From positions 930,001 through 994,000 of the forward strand of contig NZ_BMVK01000001.1 in NCBI RefSeq assembly GCF_014650675.1: a stretch of DNA of 64,000 bases, written 5' to 3'. The position numbers and the translations under genes are program-made. This stretch comes from Streptomyces anulatus (GTDB lineage Bacteria > Actinomycetota > Actinomycetes > Streptomycetales > Streptomycetaceae). The notes beneath the pieces were generated by a model. It saw only the letters and a list, made by a program, of their open reading frames with translations, made no database searches and was not told the DNA's origin. Every line of letters starts with the position of its first letter. Within the stretch, counting starts at the first letter, position 1. Below are positions 15,207-23,651 of this stretch, one piece after another.

Positions 15207-16580
15207 TCAGGACTTCGCGACTATCTCCCGCAGACGTTCCTCGAACGGCACGAGAACGGCTTCGCGGGTATATACATCCGCATGGCGGCGAGCTGTTTCA
15301 CGCTGTTCCGGGTCGAGATCGCGAGCCGCCTTGCCCGCGGCGATCATGGTCGTCGCCAGGGCCTCGGGGTCGAGGCTGTTCGCGTTGAACCAGAGCGGGT
15401 ATCCGTCGAGCACGTCCTGCGCGGCGATGCCCGGAGCGTGCACCGAGACGATGGGGTGACCGAACGCCATGTACTCGAAGATCTTTCCCGAGGTGACGTA
15501 CTTCCCGCCGCCGGCGAGGAAGACGAGCACGTCCGCGTTCTCGTACACCTCTCCTACCTCGGTCTTGGACACCGGACCGCAGTAGCGCAGACCGGTGTCC
15601 TCGTCGCCCCGCTCCTCCGCGGCGTCGTCGAGTCCCAGGCGCTTCAGGAGGGACTGCGGGCTGTTCTTGAAGAATCCCAGGTGGCCGTGGATCTGCAGCT
15701 CCGCACCAGCCAGTTCCGGATGCCGGCGCGCGATCCTGAACGCCTCGGCCATCTCCTCTACGGGCTGCTTCGCGGTGAGCGTGCCGAGGTAGGAGAACGT
15801 GAGGGGCTTCTCCGGGTCGTCCGGGCCGACGGTTTCGGGCTGGGCCCCGGCACCCGATCCCTCCGGGATCACGTCCGCGTCCCAGCCGTTCGGGACCACC
15901 ATCATCCGGTCCGCCACCTCCGGGTAGCGTTCCGCGTGCCATCCCCGCAGCGCCTCGTTGACGAAGACCGCCGCGGAAGCCCGCTCCAGAGCCTTCTTCT
16001 CCCAGCTCCAGGCGATATCGCCCTCGGGGAAGGCAGGCTCGTCGTTGAACAGGTCCAACGTCCAGGAGTCCCGGTAGTCCATGACATACGGGACGCCCGT
16101 GAGCCGGTTGAACAGCCAGGCCGCACCGAAGGAGGCGAAGGGGTTCCCGGTGGCGACGACGACGTCGAACCGCTTCCGCGCGTGCATCTTCAGAGCGCGC
16201 GCGACAGACGCCCAGGCCCAGGAGGCGTAACGCTCGGGAAAGACCTTCTCCTGGCCGAATTCGTAGAGCCGGTCCGCCATGAGGGGGAAGCTTCTGCGCA
16301 GTCGGCTGTAGCTTCGCAGGTCCTGCTGCCAGGAATACTGGTTCAGGGCCGGGCGCTCGACCCGGATGCTCGGATCGACGGTTTCCGACAATCCCTCGTC
16401 GACCGATCCGATGACGTCGTAGAGGAAGTCGAGCGGAGCGGCGCACACCGTGACGTCCCAGTCCTTGGACGCCAGAAAGTTGGCTGTCGCCCGCGCCCTG
16501 TACACGCCGCTCGCCCGGGAGGGCGGGAAGTAGAAGGCCAGATACAGCACCCGGGGGCGGCGGTCGCTACGGTTCTTCAT
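15207..16580 (-). CDS. GT4 glycosyltransferase
   Basis: 457 aa, GT-B fold. The N-lobe holds VLYLAFYFPPSRASGVYRARA and VMDYRDSWTLDLFNDEPAF; the C-lobe holds FSYLGTLTAKQPVEEMAEAF and the donor-site segment YVTSGKIFEYMAFGHPIV. It is related to WbuB/WcaI-like transferases of polysaccharide clusters. The ATG (16580) overlaps the stop of the companion-domain gene as ATGA, so translation is coupled. It is the third gene of a minus-strand unit: GT4 (17162-18409), companion domain, this GT4. Specificity cannot be told from sequence. Confidence 0.88.
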   Translation of the reverse strand: MKNRSDRRPRVLYLAFYFPPSRASGVYRARATANFLASKDWDVTVCAAPLDFLYDVIGSVDEGLSETVDPSIRVERPALNQYSWQQDLRSYSRLRRSFPLMADRLYEFGQEKVFPERYASWAWASVARALKMHARKRFDVVVATGNPFASFGAAWLFNRLTGVPYVMDYRDSWTLDLFNDEPAFPEGDIAWSWEKKALERASAAVFVNEALRGWHAERYPEVADRMMVVPNGWDADVIPEGSGAGAQPETVGPDDPEKPLTFSYLGTLTAKQPVEEMAEAFRIARRHPELAGAELQIHGHLGFFKNSPQSLLKRLGLDDAAEERGDEDTGLRYCGPVSKTEVGEVYENADVLVFLAGGGKYVTSGKIFEYMAFGHPIVSVHAPGIAAQDVLDGYPLWFNANSLDPEALATTMIAAGKAARDLDPEQRETARRHADVYTREAVLVPFEERLREIVAKS

Positions 16581-17152
16581 CGTTGTCCCTGTGTGGTGGC
16601 AGTCCGCGCCTGCTGGGTGCCGGACGGTACGTCGTAGTCCAAGCCGTAACAGACTCTCGGCTTGATGCCGTCGGTTGCCCATGCGTCCAGCAACCGCACG
16701 GCGCGAGGGACGGACAAGGCATCGCTGACGACCAGAAGATCCAGTCCCCCGCGGGCCGCGAAGGGAGCGAGGACCATACGGGCCTGGGCATCGGGCCACA
16801 GGCGTCGGTGCGCCGGCACGAAGACCTTACGGTGCAGCTTCGCCGCGAGCCCCCGCTCGTAGGCCTTCAGCCCGCGTCGGGCGCGACCGCGCAGCGGGCC
16901 CCTGCCCACGGCACGGACCGTCGCCCTCGGTACGCGGTAGAGCAGCGCGTGCTCCATCCGCCTCGGCAGATGCCGTGCTTCCAGCTCCTTCAGAGTCGTC
17001 ACGACGACTCCCGGCGCGAACTCCTGGTTGAGCCACGACTTCTTCTTGTCCACCACCACGATGACCTGAGCACCGCTCGCACGGAGCTCAGCCGACTCGT
17101 CGAGCACGGCCCGCTTGCGCGAGGCGCCCAGAGCCAGGAAAAGAACCTGCAT
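16577..17152 (-). CDS. Standalone companion-domain protein (homologous to both ends of the 12855-15113 product)
   Basis: 191 aa. A Rossmann-like N-terminus (VLFLALGASRKRAVLDESAELRASGAQVIVVVD) resembles half of a GT-B N-lobe. The middle has YRVPRATVRAVGRG, then a KLHRKVFVPAHRRLWP stretch, and the end has LDLLVVSDALSVPRAVRLLDAW. All three match the C-terminal domain of the 752-aa protein (YRAPRAVLHKA, AFHKKVFNRGYAELRP, DHVFVCDVNSTVTGWKWAKAH). It has no EX7E motif and no complete glycosyltransferase fold, so it may bind or regulate the GT4. The ATG at 17152 has GGAG five bases before it. The gene sits 9 bases after one GT4 and overlaps the next. Confidence 0.75.
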   Translation of the reverse strand: MQVLFLALGASRKRAVLDESAELRASGAQVIVVVDKKKSWLNQEFAPGVVVTTLKELEARHLPRRMEHALLYRVPRATVRAVGRGPLRGRARRGLKAYERGLAAKLHRKVFVPAHRRLWPDAQARMVLAPFAARGGLDLLVVSDALSVPRAVRLLDAWATDGIKPRVCYGLDYDVPSGTQQARTATTQGQR

Positions 17153-17161
17153 GTCACTCCA

Positions 17162-18409
17162 TCAATCGTGGGCTTCGGCCCGTTCGAGACCTTCGCCGGA
17201 GTGCTCGGTCGCGGCAGGGAACCAGAGCCGGTAGTGAGCCTCGGCGACGGCCTCGTACCCGTAGCGGCCGGCCAGCACCTGCTGGGCCCGGGGCAGATCG
17301 AGGCCGCCCTGCTGGAAACGGTCGCGGAGGCGCTGGTAGCCGTCGCTGATGGACTCGGCGTTCTCCTCGACATCGATCAGTTCACCGGCCGCGTCCTCGA
17401 TGCCCGCGAGCGTTTGCTCGGGGCCGCCGCAGCGGGTGACCAGGACCGGCATGCCGGCGGCGACAGCCTCGACCACGGTCATGCCGAACGTCTCGTAGCG
17501 GCTGGGATGGACGAGGAGGTCGTGCTCGCGCATCATCTCCAGCGCCGTCGCGGGAGGGACGGCGCCGGCGAAGTGCACGGCTTCGTCCAGACCCAGCTCC
17601 CGGACGCGCTCGACCAGTTGGGCCCGCAACTCGCCTTCGCCTGCCAGGGTGAGCGTCAGCTCGGGGTCCTTCGCGTGGCACTGTGCGAAGGCCTCGACGA
17701 GCCAGGCGACGCCCTTGCGCGGGATCAGCCCACCGAGGAACAGCCATCGGCGGAGACCGGTGACGGGACGCTCCCGCTGTGTGCCGAAGGAGATCGGGTT
17801 GGGGATCTGCTGGATCTTGTCCCGATGGTGCGGGAACTCCGCGGTGAGCACGTCCTTGATCGGGTCGCCGACGGCGAAGAAACCGTCGACGCGGTGGAGG
17901 AGCTCGTCGTAGAGCTCCCGCGCCTCCGGCTCGGCCAGGATCCGGTCCAGGTAGGTGGCGTGCTCCGTCACGAAGACGCGGGCGTCGGGCCGGGCGTTCT
18001 GCAGCGCCGCCCAGCCTCCGGGCAGTCCGACATGGGCGTGCACGACCGGCGCGTCGATGGGGCGGCCCCCGAGAGCGGCCCGCAGCTGACGCTCGTGGTT
18101 CCGGGCGAGCGGCCCGAACTCCTGGGCCCGCGGGGTGGTCACTGCGAGGTGGACCAACTGCGCGCCGCCGACGGTCGGGACGGGACGGACCGCCAGGGGG
18201 GCGAGCTTACGGTTGGCCGCTTCGACCGCTTCCGTGGTCCGCTCGTTCATCCGCGAGACCCAGGTGTCACAGTGGTAGACGACGGCACTGTCGCAACCGG
18301 GGGCCGTCGCATCGACCATGGCCTGAACGAAAGCGCCGCGAAAAGGCAGCTCACGTGAGGGATACCAGGGCGTGACAATAGCCGCGTCCCTAGACGCTGC
18401 CTCTTTCAT
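17162..18409 (-). CDS. GT4 glycosyltransferase (paralogue of the GT4 core at 12855-15113)
   Basis: 415 aa from the ATG at 18409, which has GGGGAGG nine bases upstream. The N-lobe motif AIVTPWYPSRELPFRGAFV and the EX7E motif SRYETFGMTVVEAVAAGMPV are almost the same as in the 752-aa fusion. GEGELRAQLV and FLGGLIPRKGV mark the nucleotide-binding C-lobe. It is first in the three-gene minus-strand unit and is divergent from the UDP-GlcNAc 2-epimerase gene with 156 bases between them. Role in wall-polymer glycosylation is inferred from neighbours. Confidence 0.88.
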   Translation of the reverse strand: MKEAASRDAAIVTPWYPSRELPFRGAFVQAMVDATAPGCDSAVVYHCDTWVSRMNERTTEAVEAANRKLAPLAVRPVPTVGGAQLVHLAVTTPRAQEFGPLARNHERQLRAALGGRPIDAPVVHAHVGLPGGWAALQNARPDARVFVTEHATYLDRILAEPEARELYDELLHRVDGFFAVGDPIKDVLTAEFPHHRDKIQQIPNPISFGTQRERPVTGLRRWLFLGGLIPRKGVAWLVEAFAQCHAKDPELTLTLAGEGELRAQLVERVRELGLDEAVHFAGAVPPATALEMMREHDLLVHPSRYETFGMTVVEAVAAGMPVLVTRCGGPEQTLAGIEDAAGELIDVEENAESISDGYQRLRDRFQQGGLDLPRAQQVLAGRYGYEAVAEAHYRLWFPAATEHSGEGLERAEAHD

Positions 18410-18565
18410 GTACGAGTTCCTCCCCGGCCAGTCTTCAAGGGCGCACTTTATCATCGGAGTGATTGGCGCTCAGCAGTCGCTCCTTGCCGGAGGGACCCTC
18501 GGCGCAGACCTGCCGTGCCCGTAGCCTGCCGGGTATCCCTCTCATTCAAGGAGCACGAAAAAGCC

Positions 18566-19654
18566 GTGAAGGTTCTCAGCGTCGTCGGGGCCCGTCCCCA
18601 ATTGGTCAAGCTCGCACCGATCGCTGCCGCATTTGCAGAGACGAACCACGAGCATGTGATCGTTCACACAGGGCAGCACTACGACGCGGATCTGTCCGAC
18701 GTCTTCTTCTCCGGTCTCGGCATTCCCGACCCCGATGTTCACCTCGGCATCGGGTCCGGGAGCCACGGCGCCCAGACGGGCGGGGTGCTCACGGCCATGG
18801 ACCCGGTGCTGGAGGCTGAGCGCCCCGACTGGGTGCTGGTGTACGGGGACACCAACTCGACACTGGCCGGGGCCCTGTCGGCCGTCAAGATGCATCTCCC
18901 GGTCGCGCATCTGGAGGCCGGGCTGCGCTCGTTCAACCGGCGGATGCCCGAGGAGCACAACCGCATTCTGACCGACCACGCGGCGGACCTCCTGCTCGCT
19001 CCCACCGAGGAGGCCATGCGGCATCTGGCGGCGGAGGGACTGGCGGGCCGGTCCGTGCTGTCCGGGGACGTCATGGTGGACGTCTGCCTTCGCATCAGGG
19101 ACGCCGTGCTGTCCGGGGACCACGTCGCGCCGACCCTGCCGGACGGCATCGACCCGAACGCCCCCTACCTGCTCGCGACGCTGCACCGCCCCGACAACAC
19201 GGACTCCGCCGAGCGGCTGGCCTCCATCGTCGACGCCCTGGCCGCGCTTCCCGTGCCGGTGGCCCTGCTGGCGCACCCCCGGCTGGTGGCCCGTGCCGAG
19301 CAGCACGGCATCAGCCTGAACAAGGGGTCCCTCCACGTCGGACGGCCTCTCCCCTACGCGGGTCTGGTCGCTGCCGTGATGGGCTCGGCGGGCGTCGTGA
19401 CGGACTCGGGCGGCCTGCAGAAGGAAGCGTTCCTCCTCGACCGTGTCTGCACCACGATCCGTCCGGAGACGGAGTGGGTCGAGACCCTGGTGGGCGGTTG
19501 GAACCAGCTGGTCCCGGACCCGCACACCCTGCCGACGGCCGAGTGGGCCCGCACGGCCACCCGCCCCGCGCCCGGGGGCGACCGAGGCATCCCCTACGGC
19601 GACGGGAAGGCGGCCGTACGGGTCGTCGAGCTGCTGGAGCAGCACCAGCGCTGA
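18566..19654 (+). CDS. UDP-N-acetylglucosamine 2-epimerase family (WecB/WbpI-like)
   Basis: 362 aa from GTG 18566 (VKVLSVVGARPQLVKLAP). Family landmarks are VHTGQHYDADLSDVFF, VLVYGDTNSTLAGAL, HLEAGLRSFNRRMPEEHNR and VTDSGGLQKEAFLL. Members invert C2 of UDP-GlcNAc, or in WbpI of UDP-GlcNAc3NAcA to UDP-ManNAc3NAcA. The 3-oxidase, aminotransferase and acetyltransferase genes nearby favour the second reaction, but plain WecB activity is equally compatible with sequence alone. AAGGAG lies 12 bases before the GTG, an unusually long spacer. The upstream GTG at 18515 would add residues not typical of the family. Confidence 0.88.
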   Translation: MKVLSVVGARPQLVKLAPIAAAFAETNHEHVIVHTGQHYDADLSDVFFSGLGIPDPDVHLGIGSGSHGAQTGGVLTAMDPVLEAERPDWVLVYGDTNSTLAGALSAVKMHLPVAHLEAGLRSFNRRMPEEHNRILTDHAADLLLAPTEEAMRHLAAEGLAGRSVLSGDVMVDVCLRIRDAVLSGDHVAPTLPDGIDPNAPYLLATLHRPDNTDSAERLASIVDALAALPVPVALLAHPRLVARAEQHGISLNKGSLHVGRPLPYAGLVAAVMGSAGVVTDSGGLQKEAFLLDRVCTTIRPETEWVETLVGGWNQLVPDPHTLPTAEWARTATRPAPGGDRGIPYGDGKAAVRVVELLEQHQR

Positions 19655-19662
19655 CCACCGGC

Positions 19663-19700
19663 CCCGCGGGTCCCGCCGTCGAGGCGGCGGGACCCGCGGG
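19663..19700. terminator. Bidirectional terminator between the epimerase and dehydrogenase genes
   Basis: cccgcgggtcccgccg / cggcgggacccgcggg, 16 bp perfect with a 6-base loop, between convergent stops at 19654 and 19725. Confidence 0.75.
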
Positions 19701-19724
19701 AGAGCCACGTCCCATGTGCCGGTA

Positions 19725-21011
19725 TCAGCCGCCGATCACGACGCGGCGTACGCCCGCCCAGTTGGCCGGGTCCGTGGTGCGGCGGCCGTCGACCAGGACG
19801 CGGACGTCCGGGAGGTCGGCGGCGGACAGCTCGCGGTACTCGGCGTGGTCGGCCTGGAGGATCGCGGCGGTGACGGCCTGGTGGCTGTCGTGCGGGACGA
19901 GGCCCAGGGCGGTCAGCTCCTCGGCGGTGTACATCGGGTCCGAGACGAACGGCACCGCGCCCCGCGCCTTCAGGGCCTCGACGACGCCGAAGACACCGGA
20001 GAACGCGGTCTCCTTGACGCCGCCGCGGTAGGCCGCGCCCAGCACCAGGACCCCGACGCCGTCCAGGTCGCCGTAGGCGGCGGCCAGCAGGTCGACGGCG
20101 TACGCGGGCATCGCGGCGTTGGCCTCGCGGGCCGAGCGCACGACGGTCGCCTCCGGGTCGTTCCACAGGTACATCCGCGGGTAGATCGGGATGCAGTGGC
20201 CGCCGACGGCGATGCCGGGCTGGTGGATGTGGCTGTAGGGCTGGCTGTTGCAGGCCTCGATGACCTTCTTGACGTCGATGTCGTTCTGGTCGGCGAACCG
20301 GGCGAACTGGTTGGCCAGGCCGATGTTGACGTCGCGGTAGGTGGTCTCGGCGAGCTTCGCCAGCTCGGAGGCCTCCGCCGTGCCGAGGTCCCAGACGCCG
20401 TTGGGGCGGGGCAGGTCCTCGCGCTCGTCGAAGTCGAGGACGGCCTCGTAGAAGGCGACGCCGCGCTCGGCGGACGCCTCGTCGATGCCGCCGACGAGCT
20501 TGGGGTAGCGGCGCAGGTCGGCGAAGACCCGGCCGGTGAGCACCCGCTCCGGGGAGAAGACCAGGTGGAAGTCCTCGCCGGGGGTCAGGCCCGAGCCCTC
20601 GGCCAGCATCGGCGCCCAGCGGGTACGGGTGGTGCCGACCGGCAGCGTGGTCTCGTAGCTGACCAGGGTGCCGGGCTTCAGGCCCGCCGCGATGGCCTTG
20701 GTCGCGGAGTCCATCCAGCCGAAGTCGGGGGTGCCCTCGGCGTCCACGAAGAGCGGGACGACGACCACCACGGCGTCGGACGCGGCGACCGCGGCCGTGG
20801 TGTCCGTCGTGGCGGAGAGCAGGCCGGCGCCGACGGTCTCCTTGAGCAGACGGTCGAGGTCGTGCTCACCGGGGAACGGCTCGGTGGCCGCGTTGACGAG
20901 CTCGACGACCTTCTCGTTGACGTCCGCGCCGATGACCTTGTGGCCCTTGGCGGCGAACTGCACGGCGAGCGGAAGTCCGATCTTGCCGAGCGCGACTACA
21001 CAGATATTCAT
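19725..21011 (-). CDS. UDP-sugar 6-dehydrogenase (WbpA/WecC-like)
   Basis: 428 aa. It has an N-terminal NAD-binding fold (ICVVALGKIGLPLAVQFA, where the first glycine of the usual GLG is Ala), the catalytic Cys in VGGHCIPIYP, and the C-terminal UDP-binding domain with GAAYRGGVKET. These enzymes oxidise the C6 hydroxyl of UDP-GlcNAc (WbpA) or UDP-ManNAc (WecC) to the uronic acid in two NAD-dependent steps. It is last of four minus-strand genes (aminotransferase, 3-oxidase, GT2, dehydrogenase), starting 4 bases after the GT2 stop. That company makes WbpA-type use of UDP-GlcNAc the better guess. Confidence 0.88.
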   Translation of the reverse strand: MNICVVALGKIGLPLAVQFAAKGHKVIGADVNEKVVELVNAATEPFPGEHDLDRLLKETVGAGLLSATTDTTAAVAASDAVVVVVPLFVDAEGTPDFGWMDSATKAIAAGLKPGTLVSYETTLPVGTTRTRWAPMLAEGSGLTPGEDFHLVFSPERVLTGRVFADLRRYPKLVGGIDEASAERGVAFYEAVLDFDEREDLPRPNGVWDLGTAEASELAKLAETTYRDVNIGLANQFARFADQNDIDVKKVIEACNSQPYSHIHQPGIAVGGHCIPIYPRMYLWNDPEATVVRSAREANAAMPAYAVDLLAAAYGDLDGVGVLVLGAAYRGGVKETAFSGVFGVVEALKARGAVPFVSDPMYTAEELTALGLVPHDSHQAVTAAILQADHAEYRELSAADLPDVRVLVDGRRTTDPANWAGVRRVVIGG

Positions 21012-21015
21012 CGGG

Positions 21016-22629
21016 TTACTTCCTCTTCGACCTGGACAGCGTGCGGCGCAGCCGTGCGCCCACGCCGGACTTCGGTTCCCGCAGGGGGGCCGTCATGATC
21101 ACGAGCCGGCCCTTGGTGTTGGTGGTCGCCGCCACCCGGTGGGGGTCGGCGGTCCCCCAGCGGCGCGCCAGCGGCATCGGCTGCCCTTCGGTGCGGACCG
21201 GGATCTCGTACGGGGAGCCCGCCACGTCCACGTAGAGGCGGACGCCCCTCTTGGTGCGCGTGAGTGCCAGCGGGATACGGGCGGTCAGCAGGGTGCCGCC
21301 GTCCTTCGCCGCTTCGGCGGTGAGCGTGCCGCTGCTCTTCGGGCGCGGGGCGTCCTTCGGGAGCTTGCGCGCGCCGGGCTTGTCCGCGCTCTGCGGCATG
21401 GCGCCCTGGGCGAGGGCGATGACGGCCGAGGACGTGTCACCGGTGATGCCGGTGCGCAGCCTCACGACGCAGGACAGCTCCGTGCCGTGCTGCTCCCAGT
21501 CGGCCGACTCCAGGCGCGTACCGGCGGAGAGGCGGCCCGCCACCGTCTCGCCGAGCACCTCGTAGTACCGGTCGTCGAGGCCGACGGCCGCGTCCCGGAG
21601 CCCCGGGTAGGCGGCGAAGGCCCGGTCGCCGTCCAGCAGGAACGGCGGCGCTCCGTGCTCGGTCTCCTCCGCGATGGCGCGGGTCAGCTCCTCGACGGCG
21701 CCGCTGCGGGCGAGGCCGAAGCGCACCCGGCGCTTGACGCCGGTGGCGTCGCGCAGGGCGTCGGTGAAGTAGGCGTCCACCAGCGCGCCCACGCCCTCGC
21801 ACACCTGGCGGCGGGTGTCGGCGTCGAGCGTGGGGAAGTCCTTCTGCAGGAGCTTGGTCAGCTCCCAGGCGAAGTGCCGCTTGAACACGGCGTCACGCCG
21901 CGGGCCGGCGGGGATCAGCGCGGCGGTGTGCTGCATGATCCGTTCGACGCAGCGGAGCCTCGCCAGGTGGTCCGCCCGGTAGGTGATGTTGCTCGCGTCA
22001 CCGCGCTTGACCGCGTAGTAGCAGGTGTAGTCGGAGATCACGGAGATCTTCCGGGCCCGGACGCACGCCTCGATCGTGAACGGCTGGTCGCTGCCGACCG
22101 GCATGTCCTCGGGGAAGCGGAGCCCGTGCTTCTCGACCAGCTCGCGGCGGAACAGCTTGGTGTTGGCCAGCGTGAAGGGCAGCTCGGCGTCGTCGAGCGT
22201 GACGTCGCGGTTGCCCGTGTACAGCTTCTGGTGGACGTAACGCCCGTTGGTGCCGACCATCTTGCCGACGACCACATCGGACCCGTTGGCGTCGGCGCAG
22301 GCGACCATCCGCTCCAGCGCCTCCTCGCCGAGGTGGTCGTCCGAGCCGATGAAGTACACGAAACGGCCGGTCGCCAGGTCGAGAGCGCGGTTGCTCGGCA
22401 CGGCCGGACCGCCCGAGTTGGGCTGGTGGACGACGGTGAAGACGTCCGGGTACCGCTGCGCGAAGCGGTCGAGTTCCTTGCCGCTGTCGTCGGTCGAACC
22501 GTCGTCGACCGCCACGACCTGGAGCCGCTCATGACCGATGCTCTGGCCCACCAGCGAGTTCAGGCACTCGGTGAGGTACGGCATCGTGTTGTAGACGGCT
22601 ACGACGACCGTGACATCGGGTGTGGTCAC
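21016..22629 (-). CDS. GT2 glycosyltransferase with C-terminal polymer-type extension
   Basis: 537 aa. A GT-A domain fills residues 1-220: VTVVVAVYNTMPYL, AVDDGSTDDSG, FYFIGSDDHLGEEAL-type DDH motif, and the acceptor-side GSDQPFTIEA. A helical region and a C-terminal beta-rich domain (about 330-537) follow, as in TarS/TarP-like wall polymer transferases. The GTG at 22629 overlaps the previous stop (GTGA) and has CAGGAG nine bases upstream. It closely resembles the truncated GT2 at 1-435. Embedding in the diaminouronic acid operon suggests it transfers that sugar or a neighbour in the repeat unit. Confidence 0.85.
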   Translation of the reverse strand: MTTPDVTVVVAVYNTMPYLTECLNSLVGQSIGHERLQVVAVDDGSTDDSGKELDRFAQRYPDVFTVVHQPNSGGPAVPSNRALDLATGRFVYFIGSDDHLGEEALERMVACADANGSDVVVGKMVGTNGRYVHQKLYTGNRDVTLDDAELPFTLANTKLFRRELVEKHGLRFPEDMPVGSDQPFTIEACVRARKISVISDYTCYYAVKRGDASNITYRADHLARLRCVERIMQHTAALIPAGPRRDAVFKRHFAWELTKLLQKDFPTLDADTRRQVCEGVGALVDAYFTDALRDATGVKRRVRFGLARSGAVEELTRAIAEETEHGAPPFLLDGDRAFAAYPGLRDAAVGLDDRYYEVLGETVAGRLSAGTRLESADWEQHGTELSCVVRLRTGITGDTSSAVIALAQGAMPQSADKPGARKLPKDAPRPKSSGTLTAEAAKDGGTLLTARIPLALTRTKRGVRLYVDVAGSPYEIPVRTEGQPMPLARRWGTADPHRVAATTNTKGRLVIMTAPLREPKSGVGARLRRTLSRSKRK

Positions 22630-23651
22630 CTTCTGGGCTCCTGCTTCTGGTCCCGGTCCGCCGGGATCAGCACCGTGGTGCCGCTGGTGGCGGATTCCAG
22701 CACGGAGGCCGCGACCTTGACCGTACGGAGTCCCTGGCGCAGCGTGCAGATGTCGGCGGGCTTGCCCTGCACGGCGTCGCGGAACAGCTCGTGCTCGACG
22801 AGCAGCGGCTCGCGCTTGGGGATGGCGTAACGGATCATGTCGCCCTCGGAGACCCCGCGGAAGGCGCGCAGCGCCTCCCACTCGGTGGTGACCGCGGCGT
22901 TGGAGTGGAAGGTGAGGTCGGCGGTGAGGGTGTCGGCGATGAAGCAGCCGCGCTCGCCGGTGACCGAGGTGAAGCGTTCCTTGAGCGGGCTCAGCCAGTT
23001 GACCAGGTGGTTGACCATCGTGCCGTCGGACAGCTGCCCCACGGCGGAGACCATGTCCTCGTGCGGGCGGCCGGACTTGGAGACGGTGTGGGCCGCGATC
23101 GAGGTGTACGTCTGACCGGTGACCCAGCCCGTCAGGTCGATGTCGTGGGTGGCCAGGTCCTTGACCACGCCGACGTCGGCGATCCGGTGCGGGAAGGGGC
23201 CCTGGCGACGGGTGACGACCTGGTAGACGTCGCCCAGCTCGCCGGCCTCCAGGCGGGCGCGGAGCGAGAGGAGGGCCGGGTTGCAGCGTTCGATGTGGCC
23301 GACGCCGGCCACCAGGCCGCGTGACTCGAACGCGTCGACGAGGCGGCGGGCGCCCTCGACGGTGTCGGCGAGCGGCTTCTCGATCAGGGCGCTGACACCG
23401 GCGTCGGCGAGCTGCAGGCCGACCTCCTCGTGCAGCGCGGTCGGGCAGGCCACGACGGCGTAGTCGACGCCGAGGGCGATGAGCTCCTCGACGGTGGACA
23501 GCACGGGGGCGCCCTGGGCCCAGCCGTTCTTGTCGCCCATCGGGTCGACGACGCCGACCAGTTCGACGCCCTCCAGGCTCGCGAGGACGCGGGCGTGGTG
23601 GCGGCCCATGGAGCCGAGGCCGACGAGTCCGGCCTTCAGTACGGTGCTCAC
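22626..23651 (-). CDS. Gfo/Idh/MocA oxidoreductase (WbpB/WlbA-like 3-dehydrogenase)
   Basis: 341 aa. Rossmann motif GLVGLGSMGRHHARVL at the N-terminus, the family signature LIEKPLADTVEGA near residue 92, and KDLATHDIDL in the catalytic region with its His/Asp pair. WbpB/WlbA oxidise C3 of UDP-GlcNAc uronic acid, producing the keto sugar used by the next enzyme. The GTG start at 23651 overlaps the aminotransferase stop as GTGA, the arrangement expected for tightly coupled WbpB-WbpE-type enzymes. Another substrate is possible within this broad family. Confidence 0.87.
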   Translation of the reverse strand: MSTVLKAGLVGLGSMGRHHARVLASLEGVELVGVVDPMGDKNGWAQGAPVLSTVEELIALGVDYAVVACPTALHEEVGLQLADAGVSALIEKPLADTVEGARRLVDAFESRGLVAGVGHIERCNPALLSLRARLEAGELGDVYQVVTRRQGPFPHRIADVGVVKDLATHDIDLTGWVTGQTYTSIAAHTVSKSGRPHEDMVSAVGQLSDGTMVNHLVNWLSPLKERFTSVTGERGCFIADTLTADLTFHSNAAVTTEWEALRAFRGVSEGDMIRYAIPKREPLLVEHELFRDAVQGKPADICTLRQGLRTVKVAASVLESATSGTTVLIPADRDQKQEPRR

